Positions 1 through 8,691 are shown, counted from the first letter of the stretch. The stretch: DNA of 64,000 bases from Neisseria dentiae (GCF_014055005.1 NZ_CP059570.1:2170001-2234000), one strand, 5' to 3'. A program made the numbers and translations. The notes: generated by a model not told the origin, from the sequence alone.

Positions 1-52
1 TTTCAGACGGCCTTTGGCGCGGTTTGTTTGTTATTTAAAACGTGAAGTTTGT

Positions 53-934
53 TCAGCTTTCAAGCGGCGGTTCCGGTGCGCCGGCGGGGTGTTTGTAGCG
101 GTTGTAGGCAAACAGGTATTGGTGGGGAAAGCGTTTGATCCAATATTCCACATTGCTGTTGATCACCTGCGCATCGTGAGCCTTATCGCCGTTGAGTTCG
201 CCCTGTAACGGCTCGATATGCAGTACGAACCCCTGCCCTGCGGGCAGACGTTCGCCCACGAAAAACAAGGCTTTCACGCCTTTCACTTGGGCGAGTTTGC
301 CCGCCAGCGTCATGGTGTAGGCAGGTTTGCCGAAAAAACCGGCCCATACGCCTTCGCCGCCTTCGTGCGGGTCGGGCACATGGTCGGGCAGCACGATGGT
401 GGCCTCGCCCGCGCGCAGGGCTTTGATAATCTGCTTCACGCCTTGGATATTGGTGGGGGCGGTGCGCCCTTTGCCGCGCACGCGGCCGGCCTGCATCACT
501 TGGTCGAACGCTTTGATTTTCGGCGGTTTATACATGGCGGTGAGCGGAAACGGCAACTGCTCGCTGATATAACGCCCCGCAATGTCGTAGCTGCCGATGT
601 GCGGCGTGATCAGCAGCAAACCTTCGCCGTTTTCCACCGCCTGCCGGATATGCTCCCAACCGTGTGCGGCCCTGAACAGCCCCGCCACCTGCTCAGGCCG
701 CCTGAAAAAAGCCACCGGCAGCTCCAACCCGCCTTTGGCCGTTTCCCGCAGCACGGCTTTAACGGCGGCATCGTCTGCATTCAGGCCGGCAATCTGCAAA
801 TTGCGGCGTATCCTTTCGCGGTCTTTGCGGGCAAGATAAAAACCCAAGCTGCCCAACGCATCGCCTATGGCGTGCAGCGTGCGCAGCGGCAGTGCGGCAA
901 ACAGGCGGAACAGCAGAAAAACCAGAGTTTGCAT
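53..934 (-). CDS. lpxL: Lipid A biosynthesis acyltransferase (LpxL/HtrB family)
   Basis: Transfers a secondary acyl chain from acyl-ACP onto the lipid A precursor at the inner membrane. The protein has an N-terminal hydrophobic anchor (MQTLVFLLFRLFAALPL) and the HX4D catalytic motif of the family (HIGSYD, His about residue 112 from the start chosen here). I prefer the ATG at 934, which begins directly at the membrane anchor and gives 293 aa; an in-frame ATG at 967 would add 11 residues. Neither start has a strong ribosome binding site. The gene is divergent from a UPF0114 gene and metK; as I recall, lpxL2, UPF0114 and metK are also neighbours in N. meningitidis. The exact paralogue (LpxL1 or LpxL2) is inferred from that context only. 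Confidence 0.88.
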   Translation of the reverse strand: MQTLVFLLFRLFAALPLRTLHAIGDALGSLGFYLARKDRERIRRNLQIAGLNADDAAVKAVLRETAKGGLELPVAFFRRPEQVAGLFRAAHGWEHIRQAVENGEGLLLITPHIGSYDIAGRYISEQLPFPLTAMYKPPKIKAFDQVMQAGRVRGKGRTAPTNIQGVKQIIKALRAGEATIVLPDHVPDPHEGGEGVWAGFFGKPAYTMTLAGKLAQVKGVKALFFVGERLPAGQGFVLHIEPLQGELNGDKAHDAQVINSNVEYWIKRFPHQYLFAYNRYKHPAGAPEPPLES

Positions 935-1100
935 GGCGGTGGCGGTAAGTGTTGGTAAAAGCGGCATTGTAATGGAAAACCGCGCCGGCGGGTGGCCGGG
1001 CGAAACCCCGGCAAAACCGCCGGCCCGGGATGAAAATATTGAATTCGGCGCTGAAACAGGGTAATTTCTGCACTTTTGCCAACTTTCTGTTTGAAATACT

Positions 1101-1646
1101 ATGGAACACCAACCCCAATCCCCCGCCCCGCTGGGCCAACCGCCCTCTTGGATTGCCCAGATGATTTTCGCCAGCCGCTGGCTGCAACTGCCGATTTACC
1201 TCGGCCTGATTGTGGTGCAGGCGGTTTATGCCTACAAATTCATCAAATCGCTGTGGCACCTGATTGTGAACCTGAACCAGATGGACGCCAACACCATCAT
1301 GCTGGCGGTGCTCAACCTGATCGACGTGGTGATGATTGCCAACCTCTTGGTAATGGTGATTGTGGGCGGTTATGAAATTTTCGTGTCGAAACTGCGCACC
1401 GAAGGCCACCCCGACGAACCCGAATGGCTCAGCCATGTGAACGCTTCGGTGTTGAAAGTGAAGCTGTCGATGTCGATTATCAGCATTTCCTCCATCCACC
1501 TGCTGCAAACCTTTGTGAACGCCGCCAACCTGCCCGAAAAAACCATGATGTGGCAGCTTTTGCTGCACTTGGGCTTTCTGGCCTCGGCGCTGGCGATGGC
1601 CTACACCGACAAAGTTCTCTACGGCACCAGCCACAAAAGCCATTAA
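1101..1646 (+). CDS. UPF0114 / TIGR00645 family inner-membrane protein
   Basis: 181-aa membrane protein of the YqhA-like UPF0114 family, function unknown. It shows about four hydrophobic segments: residues 25-45, 65-95 (IMLAVLNLIDVVMIANLLVM), 130-145 and 150-172. The conserved-looking stretch GGYEIFVSKL follows the second segment. It lies between the divergent lipid A acyltransferase and metK, with about 135 bp separating it from the metK start. Family assignment rests on the overall pattern and the characteristic VMIANLLVMVIVGGYE region. Confidence 0.85.
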   Translation: MEHQPQSPAPLGQPPSWIAQMIFASRWLQLPIYLGLIVVQAVYAYKFIKSLWHLIVNLNQMDANTIMLAVLNLIDVVMIANLLVMVIVGGYEIFVSKLRTEGHPDEPEWLSHVNASVLKVKLSMSIISISSIHLLQTFVNAANLPEKTMMWQLLLHLGFLASALAMAYTDKVLYGTSHKSH

Positions 1647-1710
1647 CCCTTTTCATACGGCCTGATGAATTATTCATGCAGGTATGGCCGGGGCGGCCCG
1701 CCATCTCTGC

Positions 1711-1761
1711 TATAATTTGGACCGTTTAGCTACCATGCAAACCGGCAGGCTGCCGGTTTGC
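1711..1761 (+). promoter_or_regulatory. metK promoter -10 and perfect leader palindrome
   Basis: TATAAT lies at 1711-1716, without a recognisable -35 box. Downstream, 1737-1761 is a perfect palindrome with a single central base (arms GCAAACCGGCAG and CTGCCGGTTTGC), followed by the pyrimidine-rich stretch CTTCTTTT, ending about 15 nt before the metK ATG at 1783. The arrangement resembles a leader hairpin or attenuator. It does not match a SAM riboswitch class that I can recognise. Confidence 0.5.
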
Positions 1762-1782
1762 TTCTTTTACGAAAGAACCACC

Positions 1783-2952
1783 ATGAGCGAATATGTGTTT
1801 ACTTCTGAATCCGTGTCAGAAGGCCACCCCGATAAAGTTGCCGACCAGATTTCCGATGCCGTTTTAGACGCCATTCTGGCGCAAGACCCTAAAGGCCGCG
1901 TGGCCGCCGAAACCCTGGTTGCCACCGATTTGTGCGTGCTGGCCGGCGAAATCACCACCACCGCAAAAGTCGATTACGAACAGATTGCCCGCGAAACCAT
2001 CGCCCGCATCGGCTACAACAACCCCGAATGGGGCTTTTCGGCCGATTCCTGCAAACTGGTTTTGAACTACGGCCAGCAGTCGCCCGACATCGCCCAAGGC
2101 GTGAACGAGGGCGAAGGCGTAGATTTGAATCAGGGCGCGGGCGACCAGGGCCTGATGTTCGGCTACGCCTGCGACGAAACCCCCGTGCTGATGCCGTTTG
2201 CCATCTACTACAGCCACCGCCTGATGCAGCGCCAGAGCGAAGTGCGCAAAAGCGGCCTCCTGCCATGGCTGCGCCCCGATGCCAAAGCCCAGCTAACCTG
2301 CGTTTACGACAGCGAAACCGGCAAAGTGAAACGCATCGACACCGTAGTGCTCTCCACCCAGCACGATCCCGACATCAGCCGCGAAGATTTGATTGCCGCC
2401 GTGAAAGAACACATCATCTTCCCCGTGCTGCCCAAAGAAATGCTCACCGAAGAAACCAAATACCTGATCAACCCCACCGGCAACTTCGTTATCGGCGGCC
2501 CGCAGGGCGACTGCGGCCTGACCGGCCGTAAAATCATCGTCGACACCTACGGCGGCGCGGCCCCGCACGGCGGCGGCGCGTTTTCAGGCAAAGACCCCAC
2601 CAAAGTCGACCGTTCCGCTGCCTACGCCTGCCGCTACGTTGCCAAAAACATCGTGGCCGCGGGCTTGGCGCGCCAATGCCAGATTCAGGTTTCCTACGCC
2701 ATCGGCATCGCCGAGCCGACCTCCATCGCCATCGACACCTTCGGCACCGGCGAATTGAACGAAGCCGAACTGATCAAGCTCGTGCGCGAACACTTCGACC
2801 TGCGCCCAAAAGGCATCATCCAAATGCTCGACCTGTTGCGCCCGATTTACGGCAAATCCGCCGCCTACGGCCACTTCGGCCGCGAAGAGCCGGAATTCAC
2901 CTGGGAGCGCACCGACAAAGCCGCCGCGCTGAGAGCCGCCGCAGGTTTGTAA
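1783..2952 (+). CDS. metK: S-adenosylmethionine synthetase
   Basis: Makes SAM from methionine and ATP in the cytoplasm. 389 aa, normal for bacterial MetK. Signature motifs are present in order: GHPDK near the N-terminus, GAGDQGLMFGYA around residue 117, and the glycine-rich GGGAFSGKDPTKVDRSAAYA in the second half. The ATG at 1783 is chosen because MSEYVFTSESVSEGHPDK is the standard N-terminus; the reading frame stays open upstream but that part overlaps the promoter. A DUS inverted pair just downstream probably terminates transcription. Confidence 0.98.
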   Translation: MSEYVFTSESVSEGHPDKVADQISDAVLDAILAQDPKGRVAAETLVATDLCVLAGEITTTAKVDYEQIARETIARIGYNNPEWGFSADSCKLVLNYGQQSPDIAQGVNEGEGVDLNQGAGDQGLMFGYACDETPVLMPFAIYYSHRLMQRQSEVRKSGLLPWLRPDAKAQLTCVYDSETGKVKRIDTVVLSTQHDPDISREDLIAAVKEHIIFPVLPKEMLTEETKYLINPTGNFVIGGPQGDCGLTGRKIIVDTYGGAAPHGGGAFSGKDPTKVDRSAAYACRYVAKNIVAAGLARQCQIQVSYAIGIAEPTSIAIDTFGTGELNEAELIKLVREHFDLRPKGIIQMLDLLRPIYGKSAAYGHFGREEPEFTWERTDKAAALRAAAGL

Positions 2953-2973
2953 CGGCGCCCATGCCATGCGACA

Positions 2974-3010
2974 CAGGCCGTCTGAAAACAAATGTTTTTC
3001 AGACGGCCTG
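2974..3010 (+). terminator. DUS inverted-pair terminator after metK
   Basis: Two AG-DUS copies in inverted orientation (CAGGCCGTCTGAAAA and its complement) separated by six bases form a 15-bp stem about 20 bp after the metK stop. Inverted DUS pairs act as rho-independent-type terminators in Neisseria. Confidence 0.75.
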
Positions 3011-3176
3011 AAACCTTTGCAAAATTCCTTTCAACATCTTAAAACCTCTGCGTTATGCCCGGGCTTGATCCGGGCATCTTTTTGTTTCAAAAGAAATAAC
3101 ACAGACACTCGGGTCAGGCCCGAGTATGACGGGATACAAATATTTTCAGGAGTAACCCGGCTTTTTGCAAAGGTCC
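3010..3176. repeat. Mosaic MITE-like element, CTCGGG-core type, copy 1
   Basis: About 165 bp bounded by an imperfect inverted repeat (GAAACCTTTGCAAAATTC at left, TTTGCAAAGGTC at right). Inside are two small palindromes, one of the form CGGGCTTGATCCGGG near 3060 and one CTCGGGTCAGGCCCGAG near 3110, separated by an A/T-rich spacer. The same layout recurs at 16406-16570 and 31545-31710, with partial copies elsewhere. This copy fills most of the metK-zapG intergenic region. Confidence 0.8.
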
Positions 3177-3277
3177 AGGCCTGTGTTTATCTGCCCGCCA
3201 TTGTTCCCGCACCCGTTTCATTGGTAAGATACGGGCGGCAGTTTTCCGGTTATGCCGCCGAACACAAGGAGAACAAA

Positions 3278-3871
3278 ATGAATACGCTACCCTGGGAAGC
3301 ACAACTCGCTTTAGCCGCCGTTATCGGCTTTGCCGCCGGCCTGCTGCTGATGTGGCTGCTGATGCGCCCGAAAGCCAACCAGCATAAAAAAGAGCGCGAA
3401 ACGCTGATGCAGGAATTCGGCCAATACCGCCGCAAAGTGGACGAGCATTTCGTTGAAACCGCCGCCGCCGTCGACGAACTGAACCGTAGCTATCAGAAAG
3501 TTATCCAACACCTGAGCAGCGGCGCGCACACCCTGATGGGCAAAGAAACCTTGCAGGAGCAGCTCACCAAACGCGGCAATGCCTCGGTTACCGTGGCCTA
3601 TCTGGCTGCCGGCACCGCCGCTGCGGCAGACCATACCCCCGAAGCCGCTGCCACCGTAACCATAGATGCCGTTGCCACCGCGCCGGCTGATGTTGATTTA
3701 GACGAACAAACCCCCGTGAGCGACGCGCCCGTGATCACCCCGCCGCCGCTGGCCGACGATTCCGCCGCGCCGTCTGAAGCAGGGCAGGCGGAAACCGAGG
3801 GGCAGGAAAATGCGGCGGTTGCGGCATCCGAATCCGCCGAAACCGAACCGGCAGCCGCAAACAAGGCATGA
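3278..3871 (+). CDS. zapG: YhcB/ZapG family membrane protein (DUF1043)
   Basis: 197-aa bitopic inner-membrane protein. A single N-terminal transmembrane helix (ALAAVIGFAAGLLLMWLLM, about residues 10-28) is followed by a coiled-coil stretch (KKERETLMQEFGQYRRKVDEHFVETAAAVDELNRSYQ) and a long low-complexity Ala/Pro/Glu tail (about 120-197). YhcB/ZapG proteins couple cell division and envelope synthesis in Enterobacteria; that role is transferred from family knowledge. The start at 3278 has a good Shine-Dalgarno (AAGGAG) 7 bp upstream and begins directly before the helix. The acidic tail is longer than in E. coli. Confidence 0.85.
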   Translation: MNTLPWEAQLALAAVIGFAAGLLLMWLLMRPKANQHKKERETLMQEFGQYRRKVDEHFVETAAAVDELNRSYQKVIQHLSSGAHTLMGKETLQEQLTKRGNASVTVAYLAAGTAAAADHTPEAAATVTIDAVATAPADVDLDEQTPVSDAPVITPPPLADDSAAPSEAGQAETEGQENAAVAASESAETEPAAANKA

Positions 3872-3911
3872 TTTTTCGGCAAACAAATAACAGCGCGCCG
3901 ACGGGTTGCTA

Positions 3912-3995
3912 AAGCACCCGCGTCATACTCGGGCTTGCCCCGAGTATCTCTCTTTTCAAACAATGAGCTGCCCGGGTCAAGCCCGAGCATAATGC
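3912..3995. repeat. Partial CTCGGG-core repeat
   Basis: Core-only copy of the element described at 3010: two facing palindromes (CTCGGGCTTGCCCCGAG and CCCGGGTCAAGCCCGAG) with an A/T-rich spacer, lacking the outer TTTGCAAAGG ends. It directly precedes the dRS3-carrying element at 4005. Confidence 0.7.
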
Positions 3996-4004
3996 AGAGA
4001 AACC

Positions 4005-4201
4005 GAGACCTTTGCAAAATTCATTTAGGCCGTCTGAAACATCAGATTATCGTCATTCCCGCGTAGGCGGGAATCCAGTCGTTTTTTTGTAAGCTATTGA
4101 AATAAAATACTTGATGGTTTAAAGGCTGGATTCCCGCCTACGCGGGAATGACGGAATTTAAGCATTTCAGACGGCACTCAGGGTATTTTTGCAAAGGTCT
4201 C
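4005..4201. repeat. Mosaic element carrying a pair of dRS3 repeats and two DUS
   Basis: Outer inverted ends GAGACCTTTGCAAAA / TTTTGCAAAGGTCTC flank two inward DUS copies, which in turn flank two 20-bp dRS3 repeats: ATTCCCGCGTAGGCGGGAAT at 4055-4074 and its near complement at 4130-4149, around an A/T-rich spacer. dRS3 (ATTCCCN8GGGAAT) is a known neisserial repeat and phage integration target. The nested symmetry (ends, DUS, dRS3) resembles neisserial intergenic mosaic elements. It occupies the zapG-miaB convergent gap. Confidence 0.85.
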
Positions 4202-4260
4202 AAACCTTTAAAACACCGAAACAACTTGCAAAAGTCTCGATCTTAAGTATTTTGATAAAG

Positions 4261-4300
4261 GCAACAGGCCGTCTGAAAACCTTTTCAGACGGCCTGTTGC
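4261..4300 (-). terminator. DUS-pair terminator for miaB
   Basis: Perfect inverted repeat with 19-bp arms (GCAACAGGCCGTCTGAAAA and complement) and a 2-base centre, built on two AG-DUS copies, 18 bp beyond the miaB stop on the minus strand. Confidence 0.75.
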
Positions 4301-4318
4301 CTTTATAAGCGGAGGGTT

Positions 4319-5638
4319 TCAAACCAATTCGCCGCGCAGCGAAAACGTGTAGGCTTCCGTGATTTCCAGCTCGACCATTTGGTTGATCAGATCGGCGGAG
4401 CCGGTGAAATTTACCACGCGGTTGTTGGCGGTGCGCGCCTGCAACTGGTCGGGGTCTTTTTTCGAGATGCCCTCCACCAGGCAGCGCTGCACCGTGCCGA
4501 GCATGGTTTGGTTGATGCGGGCGGTTTCGGCTTCGATCACTTCGTTCAAGGCTTCCAAACGGCGCACTTTTTCTTCGTGCGGCGTGTCGTCGGGCAGGTT
4601 GGCCGCCGGTGTGCCGGGGCGCGGGCTGTAAATGAATACGAAGCTCAAATCGAAGGCGATGTCTTTCACGAGCTTCAAGGTTTGCTCGAACTCGCGCTCG
4701 GTTTCGCCGGGAAAGCCGACGATAAAGTCGGAACTCAAACACAAATCGGGGCGGATGGCGCGCAGTTTGCGGATGATGGATTTGTATTCCAGCGCGGTAT
4801 AGCCGCGTTTCATCGCCGAGAGCACGCGGTCGGAGCCGCTCTGAATCGGCAGGTGCAGGTGCGAAACCAGCTTGGGCAGGTCGCGGTAGCATTCGATGAT
4901 GGCATCGGAAAATTCGCGCGGGTGGCTGGTGGTGAAACGCATACGCTCGATGCCGGGAATTTCGTGCACGATGCGCAACAGGGTGGCGAAGTCGCAGATT
5001 TCGCCGTTGTCCATTTCGCCGCGGTAGGCGTTCACGTTTTGCCCCAACAGGTTGATTTCTTTCACGCCCTGCTGGGCAAGGTTGGCGATTTCGGTGAGCA
5101 CGTCGTTTAAGGGGCGCGAAAACTCTTCGCCGCGGGTGTAGGGCACCACGCAGAAGCTGCAATATTTGGAACAGCCTTCCATAATCGACACGAACGCCGA
5201 GCCGCCTTCCACGCGCGCGGGCGGCAGGTGGTCGAATTTTTCGATTTCGGGAAAGGAAATATCCACCTGCGAGAGGCCGGTGGTTTCTTTGTCCATAATC
5301 ATTTTCGGCAGGCGGTGCAGGGTTTGCGGGCCGAACACCACGTCCACATAGGGCGCGCGTTTCACGATGGCTTCGCCTTCCTGCGAGGCCACGCAGCCGC
5401 CCACGCCGATAATCAGATTGGGGTTTTTGGCTTTCAGGGGCTTGATGCGGCCCAAATCCGAAAACACTTTTTCCTGCGCTTTTTCGCGCACGGAGCAGGT
5501 GTTGAACAGAATGATGTCGGCCTCTTCGGCCTCGCTCACTTGCACCAAATCATCGCCTTCCGCGAGCACGGAAAGCATTTTTTCGCTGTCGTATTCGTTC
5601 ATCTGACAGCCGAAGGTGCGGATAAATACTTTTTTCAT
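4319..5638 (-). CDS. miaB: tRNA-2-methylthio-N6-dimethylallyladenosine synthase
   Basis: Radical SAM methylthiotransferase that adds the ms2 group to i6A37 of tRNAs reading UNN codons. 439 aa, the usual length. The N-terminal UPF0004 domain carries three cluster cysteines (FGCQMNEYDSEK, NTCSVREKA, GGCVASQEG). The radical SAM motif CSKYCSFC is near residue 155, and a TRAM domain is at the C-terminus. The ATG at 5638 gives the standard MKKVFIRTFGCQMNEYDSEK start. A small exported-protein gene lies 18 bp upstream on the same strand, so the two are probably cotranscribed. Confidence 0.97.
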   Translation of the reverse strand: MKKVFIRTFGCQMNEYDSEKMLSVLAEGDDLVQVSEAEEADIILFNTCSVREKAQEKVFSDLGRIKPLKAKNPNLIIGVGGCVASQEGEAIVKRAPYVDVVFGPQTLHRLPKMIMDKETTGLSQVDISFPEIEKFDHLPPARVEGGSAFVSIMEGCSKYCSFCVVPYTRGEEFSRPLNDVLTEIANLAQQGVKEINLLGQNVNAYRGEMDNGEICDFATLLRIVHEIPGIERMRFTTSHPREFSDAIIECYRDLPKLVSHLHLPIQSGSDRVLSAMKRGYTALEYKSIIRKLRAIRPDLCLSSDFIVGFPGETEREFEQTLKLVKDIAFDLSFVFIYSPRPGTPAANLPDDTPHEEKVRRLEALNEVIEAETARINQTMLGTVQRCLVEGISKKDPDQLQARTANNRVVNFTGSADLINQMVELEITEAYTFSLRGELV

Positions 5639-5656
5639 ATCAAACGGATAAATGGT

Positions 5657-6034
5657 TTATTGGCGGGCGGCGCGCTGCTCGAAAGCCTGCTTTTCGGCAT
5701 CGGTGAGCACCCAGATTTCGCTGATGTTGCCGGCTTCGTTGCGGCGCACGGCCACGGCTTTGCCGGTGTGGCCGGTGAGTTTGCCGCGCACGATGAAACG
5801 GTTGCGTTCGTCTTTGATGCGTAAATCGGGCGTGGTGTCAAATGCGGCGGCGTTGCCGTCGAGCCAGCCCAACGTGAGGATTTTCAGCCAGGATAGGCCG
5901 CCGTCGCTCAACACGATTTGCGGGTAAGCCACCTGCTTCAACACCGCCACTTCCATATCGGCCGGCACGGCGCGCTGCGCCCAGGTTAGAGAAGAAAACA
6001 ATAAAATCAACAGGGTAAACAGTTTTTTCATCAT
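5657..6034 (-). CDS. Small exported protein of unknown function
   Basis: 125 aa with a clear Sec signal peptide (MMKKLFTLLILLFSSLTWA, cleavage near residue 19). The mature part is about 105 aa with no motif that I recognise; it includes a charged middle (DLRIKDERNRFIVRGKLTGHTGKAVAV). Probably periplasmic. It is 18 bp upstream of miaB and likely shares its transcript. The codon use looks native, so I regard it as real although hypothetical. Confidence 0.75.
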   Translation of the reverse strand: MMKKLFTLLILLFSSLTWAQRAVPADMEVAVLKQVAYPQIVLSDGGLSWLKILTLGWLDGNAAAFDTTPDLRIKDERNRFIVRGKLTGHTGKAVAVRRNEAGNISEIWVLTDAEKQAFEQRAARQ

Positions 6035-6168
6035 ATTTTTCTGCCGTAATGTGAGTAAGACAGCGGCGGATTATAGCACAACGGCTAAGACAGAGCCTTT
6101 GTTTTCAATAGGAATTCGGCCCGCAGGCGGCAGGGTTGCGGAAATGATGCAAAGGCTATATATAGAAT

Positions 6169-6311
6169 GAGACCTTTGCAAAACCTCCAGGTGTGGATGC
6201 AGTTCAAGGCGTAGCAGCGCAGCGAGCGCAGACCTATCAAGTGGATAGGCAAGTGAGCGAGCAGCACACAACGAAGAAATGCGCCGCAGATGGGGGGTTT
6301 GCAAAGGTCTC
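6169..6311. repeat. Mosaic MITE-like element, third core type
   Basis: 143 bp bounded by GAGACCTTTGCAAA and TTTGCAAAGGTCTC. The core differs from the CTCGGG and dRS3 cores: it contains stretches resembling GTGGATGCAGTTCAAGGCG, CAGCGCAGCG and GCCGCAGATGG. A diverged copy occurs at 53282-53433. The element lies in the 370-bp gap between the exported-protein gene and selO. The rest of that gap holds two DUS copies and nothing else that I can identify. Confidence 0.75.
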
Positions 6312-6402
6312 AGGATAGGCCGTCTGAAACGCAGCGCCGAGCCTGCACAAACGCCGCATTATATTTTTCAGACGGCCTCAAACGATAAAAAAAGGAAAAA
6401 CC

Positions 6403-7872
6403 ATGCCGCACACACTCCCCCTAACCGCGCCCGCTGTTTGCAGCCTGCCCGAAACCTTTTACAGCCGCATCCGCCCCGAACCGCTGGCCCAACCTTATTG
6501 GGTGGCGCAAAACCACGCGTTGGCGGCAGAAATGGGCTTGAGGCCGTCTGAAATCTTCGACAACCCCGACAACCTGCTCTATCTCGCCGGCAGTGCGCCC
6601 GCCTACGACCCCGTGCCCATAGCCACCGTGTACAGCGGCCACCAGTTCGGCGTGTATGTGCGCCAGCTCGGCGACGGGCGCGCGGCTTTGCTGGGCGACA
6701 GCACCGGCGGCGGGCAGCGCCGGGAATGGCAGCTCAAAGGCGCGGGCAAAACGCCTTATTCGCGCTTTGCCGACGGCCGTGCGGTGCTGCGCTCCAGCAT
6801 ACGCGAATACCTCTGCTCCGAAGCCATGCACGGCCTGGGCATCGCCACCACTCGCGCGTTGGCGCTCACCGGCAGCAACGATGCGGTTTACCGCGAAGAA
6901 GCCGAAACCGCCGCCGTGGTTACGCGCATCGCCCCGAGCTTTATCCGCTTCGGCCACTTCGAATACCTCTACCACACCGGCCAGCACCACAACCTGCCCG
7001 TGTTGGCCGACTTTTTAATCGAACACCACTTCCCCGAATGCCGCGAAGCCGACAACCCTTATCTGGCATTTTTCCAAACCGTTTCGCAGCGCACCGCCGA
7101 ACTGATAGCCGCCTGGCAGAGCGTGGGCTTCTGCCACGGCGTGATGAACACCGACAATATGTCGGCGCTCGGTTTAACCATAGATTACGGCCCGTTTGGC
7201 TTTCTCGACCATTACGACCGCCGCCACGTCTGCAACCATTCCGATTCCGGCGGGCGCTACGCCTACAACGAACAACCCTATGTGGCGCATTGGAACCTGA
7301 GCCGCTTCGCCTCGTGCCTGCTGCCGCTGGTGCCGGAGGGCGCATTAATCGACGAGCTGGAACGCTTTCCCGAAGCATTTCAGACGGCCTATACCGCCAA
7401 AATGCGCGCCAAAATCGGCCTGCAAACCGAAGAAAAAACCGACGGCGAACTCATCGGCGATATGTTTGCCGCCCTGCAAGGCAGCAAAGTAGATTTCACC
7501 CTGTTTTTCAGGCACTTGGCCAATGTGGGCAACACGCACGGCGAACCGCTGCCGCAAGATTTGGCCGCCCTGTTCCAAGGCCCAGCCGATGCCTTTGTCC
7601 ACTGGATCGGGCGCTACCGCGGCAGACTGCGCGCCGAAAACAGCAACCCCGAAACGCGCGCCGAACGCATGAACGCCGTCAACCCGCTGTATGTGCTGAG
7701 AAACTACCTGCTCGAACAGGCCATCGAACAAGCCAAAAACGGCGACTTCCGCGAAATCGAACGCCTGCACCGCTGTATGCAGAACCCGTTTGAAGCGCGG
7801 CGGGAATTTGCCGACTTCGCCGAACGGCCGCCGGAATGGGCAGGCGGCATTTGCGTGAGCTGTTCGAGTTAG
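6403..7872 (+). CDS. selO: SelO family protein adenylyltransferase (YdiU/UPF0061)
   Basis: Pseudokinase-fold enzyme that transfers AMP from ATP to protein hydroxyls (family knowledge from E. coli and human SelO). 489 aa, the usual length. Family hallmarks include SGHQFGVYVRQLGDGRAALLGD near residue 70, KGAGKTPYSRFADGRAVLRSS, and HGVMNTDNMSALGLTIDYGPFGF in the catalytic region. The extreme C-terminus ends CVSCSS, with Cys three residues from the end, where eukaryotic SelO has selenocysteine. The start has a purine-rich AAAAAGGAAAAACC upstream. Confidence 0.95.
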   Translation: MPHTLPLTAPAVCSLPETFYSRIRPEPLAQPYWVAQNHALAAEMGLRPSEIFDNPDNLLYLAGSAPAYDPVPIATVYSGHQFGVYVRQLGDGRAALLGDSTGGGQRREWQLKGAGKTPYSRFADGRAVLRSSIREYLCSEAMHGLGIATTRALALTGSNDAVYREEAETAAVVTRIAPSFIRFGHFEYLYHTGQHHNLPVLADFLIEHHFPECREADNPYLAFFQTVSQRTAELIAAWQSVGFCHGVMNTDNMSALGLTIDYGPFGFLDHYDRRHVCNHSDSGGRYAYNEQPYVAHWNLSRFASCLLPLVPEGALIDELERFPEAFQTAYTAKMRAKIGLQTEEKTDGELIGDMFAALQGSKVDFTLFFRHLANVGNTHGEPLPQDLAALFQGPADAFVHWIGRYRGRLRAENSNPETRAERMNAVNPLYVLRNYLLEQAIEQAKNGDFREIERLHRCMQNPFEARREFADFAERPPEWAGGICVSCSS

Positions 7873-7931
7873 GCGCCGCGCCTGTTTTAAAAAAGCGCAG
7901 GCCGTCTGAAATACCCGACTGCCGAATACCC

Positions 7932-8057
7932 GACTGTCGTCATACTCGGGCTTGACCCGAGTATCTCTTTTTCTTCACAAACAAACAGATGCTCGGGTCA
8001 AGCCCGAGCATGACGCAAGTGTTTTAAGGTATCGGAAAGAATTTTGCAAAGGCCTCG
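7932..8057. repeat. CTCGGG-core mosaic element, left end truncated
   Basis: Two facing palindromes (CTCGGGCTTGACCCGAG near 7943 and CTCGGGTCAAGCCCGAG near 7993), then the segment ending in TTTTGCAAAGGCCTC at about 8057. Compared with the 16406 copy it is inverted and lacks its left GAGACCTTTGC end. It fills the selO-ruvC gap. Confidence 0.75.
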
Positions 8058-8076
8058 GCCTGCCGTTTATCCCTGC

Positions 8077-8082
8077 TATAAT
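8077..8082 (+). promoter_or_regulatory. Putative ruvC -10 box
   Basis: TATAAT, 30 bp upstream of the ruvC ATG and just before a DUS that overlaps the translation start region. No convincing -35 is visible. Confidence 0.45.
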
Positions 8083-8111
8083 CCGCATCTTTCCACAGGC
8101 CGTCTGAAAAC

Positions 8112-8657
8112 ATGAACACCCGCCCCACCCGCATCCTCGGCATCGACCCCGGCAGCCGCGTTACCGGCTTCGGCGTTATCGACGTGCGCGGGCGCGAGCA
8201 TTTCTATGTGGCATCGGGCTGCATCAAAACCCCGCCGAACGCGCCGCTGGCCGAACGCATCGCCGTGATTGTGAAACATATCGACGAAATCATCGCCGCC
8301 TACCGCCCGCAACAGGCGGCGGTGGAGCAGGTGTTTGTGAACGTCAACCCCGCCGCCACGCTGATGCTCGGCCAAGCGCGCGGCGCGGCGCTGGCGGCGC
8401 TGGTGATGCACAACCTGCCCACGTTCGAATACACCGCCCTGCAAGTCAAACAAGCCGTGGTCGGCAAAGGCAAAGCCGCCAAAGAGCAGGTGCAGCATAT
8501 GGTGGTGCAGATGCTGGCCCTGTCGGGTACGCCGCAGGCCGATGCCGCCGACGGCCTCGCCGTCGCCCTCACCCACGCCCTGCGCAACCACGGCCTGGCC
8601 GCGCAGTTGCAGCAAGGCGGCCTGCAAATCAAACGCGGGCGTTTCCAAGTGAAATAG
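8112..8657 (+). CDS. ruvC: Holliday junction resolvase RuvC
   Basis: Crossover junction endonuclease of the RuvABC complex, cutting Holliday junctions in the last step of recombination. 181 aa. It carries the RNase H-like motif ILGIDPGSRVTGFGVI with the first catalytic Asp, the acidic VEQVFVNVNP segment, and the C-terminal DAADGLAVALTHA acidic pair. It is monocistronic here, flanked by repeats on both sides; ruvA and ruvB are not in the window. Confidence 0.97.
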   Translation: MNTRPTRILGIDPGSRVTGFGVIDVRGREHFYVASGCIKTPPNAPLAERIAVIVKHIDEIIAAYRPQQAAVEQVFVNVNPAATLMLGQARGAALAALVMHNLPTFEYTALQVKQAVVGKGKAAKEQVQHMVVQMLALSGTPQADAADGLAVALTHALRNHGLAAQLQQGGLQIKRGRFQVK

Positions 8658-8691
8658 ATTTAGTGTCTGTTGAAAAAAGTCGGGTTGTTTA

